Shown here in pieces: positions 1-10,449 of a stretch of DNA of 64,000 nucleotides; position 1 is the first letter of the stretch, and each line of letters opens with the position of its first letter. The stretch is taken from NCBI RefSeq assembly GCF_024139115.2, contig NC_085141.1, positions 129,393,822-129,457,821 on the forward strand. The letters run 5' to 3'. A program made the translations under genes and the position numbers. This stretch comes from Armigeres subalbatus. Taxonomy: Eukaryota > Arthropoda > Insecta > Diptera > Culicidae. The notes beneath the pieces are model-generated. The model saw nothing but the letters and a program-made list of their open reading frames with translations, was not told where the DNA came from and ran no database searches.

Positions 1-1010
1 TCCTCCCGCACAATATCCAATAAACGACGAGGGTGCAAAAAAATCGCAAGAAAAACTGTTTCTCGTTCCGGGACCGAGGGTCCTCCCGGCATCGATACCA
101 TTTCCATTTATCACCAAACAGAAGAAATCACCTTCAGTCAGCTTTACGAACACACTCACACGCCATACACCTCATCATCATCGGCAGGAAAGCAGAAGCC
201 ATCACTCGGCACCGGAAAACCCATCAGCCCAGCAGGCAGCCTCTTGGTGTGGCCGCTGCCACCACCATGCCACGTTCGATAGTCAATGCCGCTGATGGCA
301 GCCTGTGGCCCCGAACCCAAGCTCATATATTTGTGCCAGCAAAAAATACTCGAAGAAGTACATTAAATTTGCATGCAGAGATAAGGGTATAGAATTTGCG
401 AAAAAAGAAAGTGCTCTCGACGACGTCACATGTCCCAGAGTCTTGCTTTTTCCCTGGCACTCGTTCCTCCTTACCGACAACGTTCTCTCCAGCATTGGAA
501 GGGTGGCCACACGGCGTCCGCAGTTCCATTCTCGGTCGTTCAGTCAGTCGTCCTCTTCAGTCAGAGGTATTGAGCTGTGATGGCGATGGATGGTTTCATT
601 GCTTGCGCTTGCCTTGGGGAAATTCCACTTTCGACCTCTGACAGTGCGGGATGGAACTTTTCGAACAATTCTAGGAGCCAATCCACCAAATTCTAGGAGC
701 TATATCTGAAAACTGACTTTGACAAACTGACTGACTGACAAACTTTGTGATTTTGCAAAACAAGTTTATAGAAATATGTTTTGAGGGCATATGATCTTAT
801 GGTTAGATTTCGGAACAATTTGATCAGTTCTGAAACATGGCTTGCAACGTTTTAAGCTTCACGATTTATTAACACAAGTTTAAGGTCACAACAAAGTGCG
901 GGCTCACTACGAGAAGCATTACAAAACCCGTTTAATACGTTAGAAGTCGTGTTGCCGGTTCGATCAGGATGTAGCTTTTTTCCGGCACAGAAGGTTACTC
1001 CATTTTATCA
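1..1010. other. Unique sequence, no recognisable gene
   Basis: No recognisable protein domain, repeat or RNA gene. Short open frames of 60-120 codons occur on both strands, overlap one another, and show no domain or consistent codon bias. The segment around 190-640 is somewhat richer in G+C than what follows. It could be noncoding or untranslated sequence of an unseen neighbouring gene, but nothing visible decides this. Confidence 0.4.
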
Positions 1011-2672
1011 ATATAACAATTATTTTTGTTTTAATATTCTAGTTTTAAATATATAAAATTTTAAAAAGTTTTGAATATTTTGAAATTTTCAATTTTTTTA
1101 TATTTAAAAATTGTAAATTCTTTAAATTTTTAAATTTTTAAATTTTTAAATTTTTAAATTTTTAAATTTTTAAATTTTTAAATTTTTTAATTTTAATTTT
1201 TTTAATTTTTAATTCTTTAAATTTTTAAATTCGGCATCAACATTTCAAAAGGGCGAAACTGCTTTGGTAAACAAAAGCTTCTCACGTCGCTGGTGGGCTA
1301 ATTTGAGCCCACCCACGCAATCCAACGCCACTGATGGAAGCAGCGAATCCTCTTCTTTCAATCAATGGTGCTGGATGTTGTGGGTGGGCTCAAATTAGGC
1401 CACCAGCGACGTGAGAAGCTTTTGTTTACAAAAGCAGTTTCGCCCTTTTGAAATGTTAACGCCGAATTTTTAAATTTTAATTTTTTTAAATTTTTAAATT
1501 TTTAAATTTTTAAATTTTTAAATTTTTAAATTTTTAAATTTTTAAATTTTTAAATTTTTAAATTTTTAAATTTTTAAATTTTTAAATTTTTAAATTTTTA
1601 AATTCTTAAATTTTTAAATTTTTAAATTTTTAAATTTTTAAATTTTTAAATTTTTAAATTTTTAAATTTTTAAATTTTTAAATTTTTAAATTTTCAAATT
1701 TTTAAATTTTTTAATTTTTAAATTTTTAAATTTTTAAATTTTTAAATTTTAAATTTTTAAAATTTTTAAGTTTTAAATTTTTAAATTTTTAAATTTTTAA
1801 ATTTTAAATTTTTAAATTTTTTAAGTTTTAAAACCTTTAAATTTTTAAATTTTTAAATTTTTAAACATTTAAATTTTTAAATTATTAAATTTTTAATTTC
1901 TTAAATTTTTTAAATTTTTGAATTTTTAAATTTTTAAATTTTTAAATTTTCAAATTTTTAAATTTTTAAATTTTTAAATTTTTAAATTTTTAAATTTTTA
2001 AAATTTTTAATTCTTTAAATTTTTAAATTTTTAATTTTTAATTTTTTAATTTTTAAATTTTTTAATTTTTAAATTCTTAAATTTTTAAATTTTTAAATTT
2101 TTAAATTTTTAAATTTTTAAATTTTTAAATTTTTAATTTTTTTAATTTTTAAATTCTTAAATTTTTTTAAATCTTTAAATTTTTTTAAATTTTTAAATTT
2201 TCAATTTTTTAAATTTATATTTTTTTGAATTTTTAAATTTTTAAATTTTTAAATTTTTAAGTTTTTAAATTTTTAAGTTTTTAAATTTTTAAGTTTTGAA
2301 ATTTTTAAATTTTTAAATATTTAAAAAAAATTCAGTTCTTAAATTTTAATTTTTTTAAGTTTCTAATTTTTTTAATTTTTTAAATTTTTTAAGTTCTTGA
2401 ATTTTTAAATTTTTAAATTTTTATTTTTTTTAAATTTTGAGTTGAATTTTCTAAATTTTTGAGTTTTTAAATTTTTAATTTGTTTAATTTCTTAATTTTT
2501 TATTTTAAATTTTTAAAATTTTTAAATTTTAAAATCTTAAAATTTCTAAATTTTCAGATTTTTTAATTTTTTAATTTTTGATTTTTTACTTCTAAAATTT
2601 AAAATTTTTAACTTCTTAAATTTTTTAAATTTATTAATCTTTTTATTTTCAAATTTCCAATTTTTTTTTATT
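1011..2672. repeat. AT-only tandem array (AAATTTTT-type, ~8-bp period)
   Basis: About 1.6 kb of nearly pure A+T DNA built on an 8-bp period in which short runs of A alternate with short runs of T. It is most regular at 1490-1740 and 2080-2140 and decays into irregular A/T tracts after about 2300. The array is split at 1228-1468 by a palindromic MITE. Phased A-tracts of this kind are expected to be bent or easily unwound. No coding content. Confidence 0.9.
1228..1468. mobile_element. Foldback MITE with ~90-bp terminal inverted repeats
   Basis: The arms at about 1228-1317 and 1380-1468 are near-perfect reverse complements of each other. They start with AAATTCGGCATCAACATTT and continue through AAAAGGGCGAAACTGC. 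The ~60-bp centre is itself partly palindromic, so almost the whole element could form one hairpin. There is no coding capacity, so mobility would need a transposase supplied from elsewhere. The target duplication cannot be read because the flanks are the AT array. The subterminal GGGCGAAAC resembles that of the MITEs at 3658 and 40275. Confidence 0.85.
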
Positions 2673-3657
2673 TTTAAAAACATTGTTATAACCAAATCGT
2701 GATTTGAAAGTAAGACATTGTATACAACACTTATGATTCAAATTATTCAACATCAGAAGCCCACAATTTGCTTGAGCTGCAAAATATAGAGAATCTTGTC
2801 AATTCATTTTCTTCATTGATTCCATTAATTAGGATTTACATTTGCATGACATTTAAACAAAATAATCATACATGGTTTCCTCAAACAACCAATCCGCACT
2901 GTGCTATCTTTGAGCAGCTACCTTCAATAGTCACAAGAATGTGCTGAAGGTGGCCCGAATCCAGCGGCAACACAGACAGGATGCCAAACCCAGGCTGGTC
3001 CTCCTTGATGGAAAGGTTTTTTCGCTATTCTTATTTTGACTTTTCATCTAAATTTATATATTTTCTATTCTAGAATGGATCATGTTCCACTTCTTCGTTT
3101 CTGGAAACATTTTTGCACGCGATTGTACCTAAATATGTATACATACTTTTACATACATGTGCCAAAATCGCCTCTAGATAAAAATGGGTAGGCATAGGCA
3201 AAAAATTGCACAAACTGAGACAAGTGAAAAAGTAAATGGAACATCCACCGATATCCGTTGTTAGTGCGGACGAAGGGTGATTTCAGTTCGCGGAAAAAGC
3301 ATCGATGATAAAAGTTATGTGTTTATGTCTACCGTATCGGAGTATTTTCCCGCTACGGAGAATCTGCCTGCCAATGGAAGAACTGTAAGGTATCCATCGT
3401 ACGTGTGGGCTATATGCTGATGGAGGAATTGTATAGGCTTTCCACCGGTACTCGTTACCATAGTGAAAGAATGAAAAGTTACCCCACACGGACCTTGCAA
3501 TTTTCTCTGCCTTTCGCCGCGTGATATTTCTTCATGTGGGCGTATGAGTAGGATATACTTTAGGGTGAAGACATTGGAAATAGAAGGGTTCGAGGTAAAA
3601 TTGGACCTTCATGTAGCGGATTTACATTGGAAGGCATATTTAATTTTGTTAAAAACT
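2673..3657. other. Unique sequence with a short GC-richer segment at 2881-3030
   Basis: Mostly AT-rich unique DNA. The segment 2881-3030 stands out: it is richer in G+C and open on both strands. On the plus strand, AG at about 2916 and AAG|GT at about 3018 could mark exon edges; on the minus strand a frame of about 49 codons ends with TGA at 2883-2881. I recognise no protein family in either reading. The rest shows nothing. Confidence 0.25.
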
Positions 3658-3920
3658 AATTCTCGCGCTTAGTTTCATAGGGGCGTAACTGTATTGATCG
3701 ATTTCTCTTTGTCGATGTTTTCTTTTTATTATTGAACCGAATTGCGCTAGTTTGTCGATGATTTAATGGTTTTGTGTGATAAATGATGATTGTATCTTGC
3801 ACCAGAATCAATAATCACGGTTGTAGCTTTCGAAACAATTGAGTTATTAACAAAATATAAAATCGATTAAGAGAAATCGATCAATACAGTTACGCCCCTA
3901 TGAAACTAAGCGCGAGAATT
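3658..3920. mobile_element. Foldback MITE with ~48-bp terminal inverted repeats
   Basis: The left arm, starting AATTCTCGCGCTTAGTTTCA and continuing through GGGGCGTAACTGTATTGATC, is repeated in reverse complement at about 3870-3920. The centre is about 165 bp of AT-rich noncoding DNA. No clear target duplication. The GGGGCGTAAC block lies about 25 bp inside the end, as in other MITEs of this window. Confidence 0.85.
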
Positions 3921-5440
3921 GAAAAAAGCATAATGCAAAATTTGCGAAAAGAATTGACGAGATCATGATCATAATTGCCGTACAATTTGTAATTACAGGA
4001 CTTAACTTATTCAGAACTGCAATAAAATATGGCGTTCGTTATTTCCATATTTTACAGAATAAATAAAACTTAATCTATGAATGACTGTTTGAATGTTTAA
4101 ATATTTTTTACGTAATTCTACAATTAAGAGGGTTCCCTTTGTTAAGCTTGTGTACATATTATCAAAACTTTTGTATGGACCATAGAGCCCCTGTCTCACT
4201 AAATCATATTATTTGGAGCTGACAGATACAAATTATGATATTTTCAGTATTCAAAAATTCACCGATAAAACTTATTTCATTGATACATAACTCTAAAATT
4301 AGAAATTGTTATTATTTTGTAAGCCGAATATTTTTATGGAAGTCGAGTATGTTAATTTATGTTGATCCTACACAGCTACTCATTTATGTCACGGAACGAC
4401 CCTCGCGGGCCGAAGTATAAATAAGAAGCGGGCGAGCGAATAATCAAGTGTAAAATTCATACAAATGCCACACGTGGTGTAAGCAGCAACTGTAATTTAT
4501 TTAAGCTGGCATAAACCAAAACTCGTAAAATGGCGAAACTTTTCGATGTATACTTTCGCTCGAGTGCCGAAATCGTGCATTATTATCGGAATTCCTTCCA
4601 TTAAAACCCGTACCAACAATTTCGGTTCAAGTGATCTACCCTCATGTGAAATTCCGCCCAGCACCCTCGCTGTAAAAGCCGGTCATTCGAGCAAGAATCA
4701 GCCATTTAGTTTCAAAATTAAACCCTTCCAACCCCAACACCGGGTCCAGGCGTTCGGCAGCCATGCTCGCTGTTCAACTTCTTATCTGCCCGAAAACGCG
4801 TACGAGCCATATCTCTGCCCTATCGCAGGCAACATGCGTGCTCATCTCTGCATGGTGCCCTCGCCATTTATCCGCTGTGCCACCGAACATTTGTGCCCCA
4901 TGACCCGAAAAGAGATAGTAAAATGGTCATAAATTTTATGATCGGTGTGGGACACATCGTTTTCGTCCCCGCGAGCAGTTATGCCCGAATTGAACCCACC
5001 CCCTACCCACTGCACAACTAACGGCTTCGCGGTGCTCAGTGGTAGGGAGAGAAAAGGTCCACGAGGTGTCACATGGCATGCATGGGGCGGAACGAAAGTA
5101 TAAAATAAGACCGTACATAAACATGGCATGGTTATTGTAAGCAAGACAGGCGACAATGACTGCACAAAGCTGATGACGGTGGCGCCAACGCCGGTGAAGT
5201 GACAAAACAATGTACGGGGCCCTTTTCCAAGGAGGCGATGTTTTCATCAACGGTCACTTTGAGATTGAGTATTTTATAAATTCTAACGATGAACGAACTA
5301 ACTATGAACTTATAGTTTCGGCCTATATTCAAATATTCAAACCATAATTCAGGACTGTTGCCCTTTGGCATCTACAGAACAGTAAACTAGAAGTATTCGG
5401 GCCGACGACCATTGTAACCAGTCCGGATTGCGGATGAGTT
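3921..5440. other. Unique sequence, no assignable gene
   Basis: No recognised gene. A TATA-like octamer (TATAAATA) at about 4416-4423 is followed about 30 bp downstream by an initiator-like ATCAAGTG. A 128-codon plus-strand frame (4546-4932) and an overlapping 122-codon minus-strand frame (4842-5210) lie downstream; neither shows a domain, signal peptide or convincing codon bias. A promoter plus first exon is possible but weakly supported. Confidence 0.2.
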
Positions 5441-5800
5441 TACGATTTATGCTGAAAACGTCTGAGCCTACGCCTCCTCTAAATTTCCTCCATTAGCTCC
5501 TCCGCAAGTTCCACCATTAATTTCTTCGGAAATGTTTTCAAAAATAAACCGGGTTTTTCCCTCAAATTTTCTCAAAAAAATCCATTGGAAAATCATTCAG
5601 TAATCCCTTCACAGTTCCTTCAGGAGCTCCCGGGAAATTCGTCCGGTTATTTTCTAGAAATTTCTTTTTTTTGATTCCCATGAAAACATCTAAGATTTAT
5701 CCATGGTAGTTGAATTTTTCGAAGGACAATTCCTTTCAATTGCCCGTGAAAATTCTTTACAGGTCTGTTTTTCGAACTCATATTTTTGTCTGTTACATTC
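5441..5800. repeat. Degenerate GGAATTCC-type short repeats
   Basis: Irregular 20-30-bp units built around palindromic GGAAATTCC/TTCC cores, for example stretches with tcctccattagctcctccg and aatttcttcggaaatg. They resemble decayed relatives of the well-ordered minisatellite at 43130-43650. No coding content. Confidence 0.4.
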
Positions 5801-5921
5801 CCCTTTGAAGAAATTCGGCTGATAGTTTCCGTGATTGTGCCACCAATTTGTTTTCTTTTTCGAAACTTTTTAAAACAGGTTCACCGTCTTCGACCAGAGG
5901 AACAGACTGAACACTTAACAT

Positions 5922-6090
5922 CTAGCATGAGACAACGGACAGGACATTCTACACAACACCCAGTGGACCAGTGGAGAACTTTTTGCTCTACAAAAAGTTT
6001 TCTCCTTACCAAGGCGGAATCGAACCCACGCTCCACAGTACATGGGTCTAGACGATTGGCGTCGCTAACCCTACGGTCACGAAGCCCACA
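5922..6090 (-). mobile_element. tRNA-derived SINE-like repeat (family shared with 53448)
   Basis: On the minus strand the head contains a B-box-like GTGGGTTCGATTCC. Both this copy and the one at 53448-53590 share the block CTAGCATGAGACAACGGACA, followed by GGACATTC, ACCAGTGGAGAACTTTT and a head ending in GTCTAGACGATTG (plus-strand reading). Two copies with shared boundaries support a SINE or SINE fragment. It carries an extra ~20-bp AT-rich hairpin (ctacaaaaagttttctcc) compared with the other copy. Not a functional tRNA gene: no cloverleaf or anticodon arm is evident. Confidence 0.6.
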
Positions 6091-6560
6091 AAGGGAACAA
6101 ATGAAAATGCAGATTTAGTTAAAAAAAATAAAATGCGTTTGGTGTTAGTGCTTGGATTGGACCAAAATATCGGTGAATATATTCCATCTTTACTATTATA
6201 AGCTATGAAATCCTTTAAGCTGTTATATTAAAAAGCGTAGTGTCCTTGTTCCGCGCGACAGGAAGCAAAGTCTTTTTACGTTCACGCCGAAACGAGTGGC
6301 GTAAGCAGATGTGGATGCTGCTTTTTACATATTGGAACTGTGGCATCATGCCTTCATATGTTAAGAATTATCTGTTCATTCGGAATTCATTGAATTACTG
6401 ATTGATTTATCTTAAAGCTTGTGTATTTCTTCAAAAGTGGTTTCTTTATAATATCAAGAATTTGAATTGAAAACATATAAACACATATGATATGGGCCGA
6501 ATAGCTTACTTGAGGCAAACATCCAGGACCTAACTTAATTTATGAATTTTTCACTTCCAA
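6091..6560. other. Unique AT-rich sequence
   Basis: No gene or repeat recognised. It may include the decayed 3' untranslated end of the LOA-type element that follows; the exact end of that element cannot be seen. Confidence 0.3.
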
Positions 6561-6677
6561 TTGGTTACAACCTTCGAAGATTCCCAAGCCTTCAACTCTG
6601 TTCTAAGAGAAGAGGCAGATGTAGCACAAAAAGATTCTGGTCCCACAAAAACCTAGGATGATCCGAGCCTTGCCAAT

Positions 6678-7043
6678 TTATCGGCTCTTTCGTTTCCACA
6701 AATTCCGAAGTGACCGAACCCAATATAAATTGACTTTATTACGACAAGACCATTTTTGGAGTAACTGAATACACTCCCAAACAGTTTTAGATGTGCATGT
6801 TGCCGATTTCAGAGCATTTAAAGCTGCTTGACTGTCGGACATTATGCATATATTTGAATGTCTATAGTTTCTGCGTAAGCATATTGAGGAGCATTCTAGT
6901 ATTGCTTGAATTTCTGCTTGGAATGCAGTTGGCCATGATCCCATAGAAATTAATACGTCTATTCTTGGACCAGTTACTCCTACTCTAACTCGATTGTTCA
7001 TTCTTGAACCATCCCTATAAAAAATAATCGCGCCTGGTCGCAA
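6678..7043 (-). pseudogene. LOA-type RNase H domain remnant
   Basis: A minus-strand frame of 121 codons reads as a type-I RNase H domain. It opens with a YRDGSRMNNRVRVGV stretch matching the first RNase H strand (usually YTDGS-), then AFQAEIQAILEC carrying the conserved Glu, then ICIMSDSQAALNAL with the conserved Asp of the SDSQAA motif. The C-terminal part (VNLYWV..., normally followed by PGH-GI-GNE-AD) runs into a stop near 6678 and continues out of frame as a degraded tail. The first catalytic Asp appears to be retained. The domain would degrade the RNA template during reverse transcription. No intact product is possible. Confidence 0.75.
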
Positions 7044-7747
7044 GTCTGGCCCCCCCTGTTTCCACGAATGACGTCCTGGATTGAATACTGCAAATTGTCA
7101 AGTGAAGTTGTATTTTTTTAAATTCAATCTTTATTGTTCGACACTAGGGGGCTTATTCCAGTAGTTTTTAGAATACTCAGGTGTCCTATCATATCACCTT
7201 TGAAGAGGTTTACGGATCTCTTTATCCTTGAAGCACTTTTCTCCGCTTCTAATTGTTTCGACTGATGCAAAAGAAGTAGATAGAGTAGTGCTCCCAGTGC
7301 TTTCGTTGGTGTGCTTCTCATTGCACTAGTCATTGAAAGAGTTGCTAGTACATATTTGAAGTTTTTCCAACATTCTCTGAGCCTTTACCTCTTTCGTTTT
7401 TGGCCACCAGATCAATGAGGCATAAGTAATCCTTGGCCTCACAATCGCCAAATAAATCCAATAGAACATTTTTGGCTTGAGACCCCACTGCTTACCAAAT
7501 GTTCTTTTGCATATCCATAGAGCATTTGTTGCTTTTGTATAGCTTGGTCTAGGTGCGTATTCCTGTTTAGTTTACTGTCAAGACACCAAGGTATTTGACT
7601 GTATTTGAAAGTTCTAAAACTGTTCCTTTCAGTGCTATGTTTTTTATGTTTTTTTTCCTTCCTGTGAATGGTACAATATCAGTTTGAGAAGGGTTTATGC
7701 TCAGTCCTTCTCTATCGCACCACGATGAGACATAATTATTAGTGACT
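7044..7747 (-). pseudogene. LOA-type RT thumb and linker remnant
   Basis: Between the RNase H and RT palm remnants, minus-strand frames carry motifs typical of the region after the catalytic core. Residues WCDREGLSINPSQT and LELSNTVKYLGV (about 7567-7740) are the usual YLGV-type end of the palm. Then GLKPKMFYWIYLAIVRPRIT (about 7430-7500) and MRSTPTKALGALLYLLLLHQ (about 7270-7333) form the linker to RNase H. The pieces lie in different frames, so at least two frameshifts are present. The upstream part of the palm is separated from this piece by the repeat at 7748-8009. Confidence 0.65.
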
Positions 7748-8009
7748 AGTCGACCCGGCAGACGTTGTCCTGCATAGTAGGCGAAAATGCGCGTTGTGAA
7801 CAGCCCATGCGAAATTCTCATACGAATCTTTATTTTAGTTTTCACGATTTACTTTACTCTACTAATAATTTTCGAATGAAGAAATATCATATAAACCCGT
7901 CGGAAACTATAACGAATGTAACTGCTGAAGGAATGAATAAAATCCATCCAGTCGTTTTCGAGTTATGCGGATACGAACACAGACCATTTCATTTTTATTA
8001 TATAGATAG
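7748..8009 (+). mobile_element. Repeat fragment inserted within the LOA RT (family not assigned)
   Basis: About 262 bp separate the RT motif GFADDLVIIKGNM from its continuation NYVSSWCDREG, so this is an insertion. It begins near GACCCGGCAGACGTTGTCC and ends with CGTTTTCGAGTTATGCGGAT followed by an ATTTCATTTTTATTATATAG-like tail. I associate this kind of tail loosely with 3' ends of RTE-type elements, but I cannot confirm the family. Coding potential is negligible; a 144-codon plus-strand frame through here is fortuitous. No clean target duplication. Confidence 0.45.
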
Positions 8010-9345
8010 TACAATCATATTTCCCTTGATTATGACTAAGTCATCAGCAAAGCCGATAATTTCGAAGCCTTGTGCTACCAGACTTTTGGGAAGCTCATTA
8101 ACTATTGAAGACCACAACAGAGGTGATAGTACGCCTCCATGTGGACACCCTGCAACAGCTCTATCATTTATGAAAGAGCTTCCTAGGTTTGCTGATTGAT
8201 ATTTTTTAAGCAAATTTATATTTGCTTAAGCGGTTTTTATTTAGATATGTTGACTTTATGTGTTCTTCTCCTTATTGGCATTACATCCGCACACTGGGAC
8301 AGAGCCGCCCCGCAACTTAGTGTTCATTAAGCACTTCCACAGTTATTAACTGCGAGGTTTCTAAGTCAGGTTATCATTTTTGCATTCGTATATCATGAGG
8401 CTAACACGATGATACTTTTATGCCTAGGGAAGTCGAGACAATTTCCAATCCGAAAATTGCCTAGACCGGCACCGGGAATCGAACCCAGCCACCCTCAGCA
8501 TGGTCTTGCTTTGTAGCCGCGCGTCTTACCGCACTTTATGTGTTTATGTACTTTATGTGTTCATCAATTATTTTTTCCATTGTTTTCAACGTAATGGATG
8601 ATAAACTTATTGGCCCAAAGGATTTCGGGGAAGTTTTATCCTTTTTATTTGCCTTAGGGATGAATGTGACCCTGACTTGTCGCCATCCCCATTTGGAATG
8701 TAGCTCAATGATAAGCTAGCCTGAAATATTTTTGTAAAAATGGGTGATAAGGTTGCCTTTCCCTTCTGTTGTAGCACAGGAAAAATCCATCCCTACCTGG
8801 CGACTTGAAGTGCTCAAAGGAATCAATCGCCCATTCAACTTTTTCCTCAGTAAAAATGTGTTTGGCCAAAGCACAAGCATCCTACCTGGTTCTTTCCAAT
8901 CTAGACATTTCATTCGTTTGCCCAATCCGTTTGTGTAATCTTTAGCGAGGATTTTTTGTAATCTTGTGGTTTCAGGTGTATTTTCAATTTTTCGCACATG
9001 TGCCTCCAATGGATCTTTATTGATCTCCTCAATTCTTCATTTGATCAGTGATTTATCAGTTTTTATAAAAATCCCACTACTGTGTTCGTTTAGCCCAGTT
9101 GAATAATTTCCGGGTTTTTGCGAATTTTTTGTAGTGTGTTATTCCACCATGGAACATCTCTGTTAGAAGATCGTCCCTTTGCTTTACAACTTACATTATA
9201 TGCATATTCGATTAAGTTTGAAAGTTTTCTTTGAACTTTCTTCAAGTTGTGTACAAGAGCTTGAGTTAATTGTTAAAGTTTTCCCTCCAGCTTCTAGTTC
9301 TAGTTGAATGAGTTGTTGGCCAGCCTCAATAGAAATTGCTTATGA
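8010..9345 (-). pseudogene. LOA-type reverse transcriptase remnant
   Basis: On the minus strand the region holds the fingers and palm of a non-LTR RT. A 97-codon piece (8716-9009) precedes the catalytic core. At about 8580-8700 the reading VTFIPK...SFGPISLSS matches the second RT block. At 7998-8213 the reading GCPHGGVLSPLLWS is followed by FADD, the catalytic Asp pair. A Feilai SINE (8265-8532) lies between the second block and the palm. A stop and frameshifts separate the pieces. The region 9010-9345 is a degraded linker to the endonuclease. Together with the thumb remnant this would have copied the element's RNA at the target site. Confidence 0.7.
8265..8532 (-). mobile_element. Feilai-type tRNA-derived SINE, 12-bp target duplication
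   Basis: Read on the minus strand: tRNA-like head (GTAAGACGCGCGGCTACAAA, B box GGTTCGATTCC), a conserved body with ATAAAAGTATCATCGTGTTA, and a triplet tail reduced to GGAGAAG. Flanks repeat ACTTTATGTGTT at 8253-8264 and 8533-8544, a 12-bp target duplication, so both ends are preserved. It sits inside the LOA RT and is younger than that element. Identity with Feilai rests on the published architecture plus my recognition of the body. Confidence 0.9.
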
Positions 9346-9796
9346 TCAGATAGAGATATTTCTTCTGATACATGCCAATTTTTTCCGACTACAAAGTGTT
9401 AAATCCAGAACTTCCTGTCTAATTGCGTTTATAATTGTTGGCGCATCTCCCCTATTACATATATTAATTTTATCATTGGTAATGTAGTTTAGAAGGTACT
9501 CACCCCTGTTATTGATGTCCGAGCTGGCCCATATTGTATGATGAGCATTGGCATCGCAACCAATTATGAGAGCCTTATTTTTTGATTTGCAGTATGAAAC
9601 AAACGCTGCCAATTCGGGTGGAGGCACATTCGCCAAGTCTCCAGGGAAATATGCTGAAGCAACATATACTTCTGCCTTCCCATGAGTTGCAGGAGTTCCA
9701 TCAACACAGCAACGATGTCTCTTTTTATAAATTCTGTAATTGGAATGATATTCATTTTTTCATTTAACAATATTGCATCTCTAGGAGCCAGCTATC
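9346..9796 (-). pseudogene. LOA-type endonuclease remnant, C-terminal part
   Basis: A minus-strand frame of 96 codons (9346-9636) carries ALIIGCDANAHHTIWASSD, the GCDANAHH block characteristic of LOA/Jockey-type APE endonucleases, followed by DAPTIINAIRQEVLDLTLCS. Upstream (about 9640-9796) a shifted frame reads through PITEFIKRDIVAVLMEL, so there is one frameshift near 9640-9700. The N-terminal part of the same domain lies beyond the RTE insertion, at 13122-13320. The enzyme would nick the genomic target. The final S-DH motif is not clearly seen. Confidence 0.7.
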
Positions 9797-9849
9797 TTAC
9801 TTGATACTTAATGGGCTACAGCTCTTCGATGAACCTACGCCGAATGGAG

Positions 9850-10449
9850 TATCCTTCTCCACTGGACTCGATCCTGGGCCAATCGTTTCCAGTCGCTCTG
9901 AACATTGAGCGCCTTCAGGTCCTCTTCAACTGCAAAAAGCCATCGTGCCTGCGGCCTCTTCCGGGTTCTCTACTAAATATTATCTTCGCTTGACGTTCTT
10001 CCGGCATACGAACAACGTGACCAGCCCACCGTAGTCTGCCGTGTTGTATAAGCTAAATAATATCCAGCCCACACCTGGTACAATTCGTGATTCATGCGAT
10101 GCCGCCAGATACCGTTCTCCTGTTTACCGCCGAGTATTGTCCGCAGCACCTTACGCTCAAACACTCCGAGAGATCTCCGATCAGCCTCCTTTAACGTCCA
10201 TGTCTCATGGCCGTATAAAGCCACCGGAAGAATCCGAGTAGTATACAGCGCGAGTTTTGTTTTCGTTTGCAGACTACGGGCCTTAAGCTGGTTACGAAGT
10301 CCGTAATAAGCCCTATTTGCAGCTGCAATACGCCTTTTCACCTCGCGGGTAACATCATTATCGCACGTCACTAATGTTCCAAAATACACAAATTCTTCTA
10401 CCACTTCAAATTTTTCACATTTCACTACTACCACCACTAATGAACCCAC
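9850..10449 (-). pseudogene. RTE C-terminal region
   Basis: A minus-strand frame (9973-10449) continues the RTE product after the RT core: FEVVEEFVYFGTLVTCDNDV, then LYTTRILPVALYGHETW, FERKVLRTILGGKQENG and RMNHELY. The usual RL-WAGHV-RM segment follows in a shifted frame at about 9990-10060. The 3' end at about 9797-9830 lacks a poly(A) tail, as expected for RTE elements. The overlap with the RT frame near 10415-10449 reflects a frameshift in a simple GTGGTGGTA-like tract. Confidence 0.75.

Noticed and set aside
4416..4423. TATAAATA as a Pol II promoter
   Set aside because: Such octamers are common in AT-rich DNA and no gene can be assigned downstream.
7765..8199. 144-codon plus-strand frame
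   Set aside because: Crosses the boundary between an inserted repeat and LOA RT sequence on the other strand; no domain.
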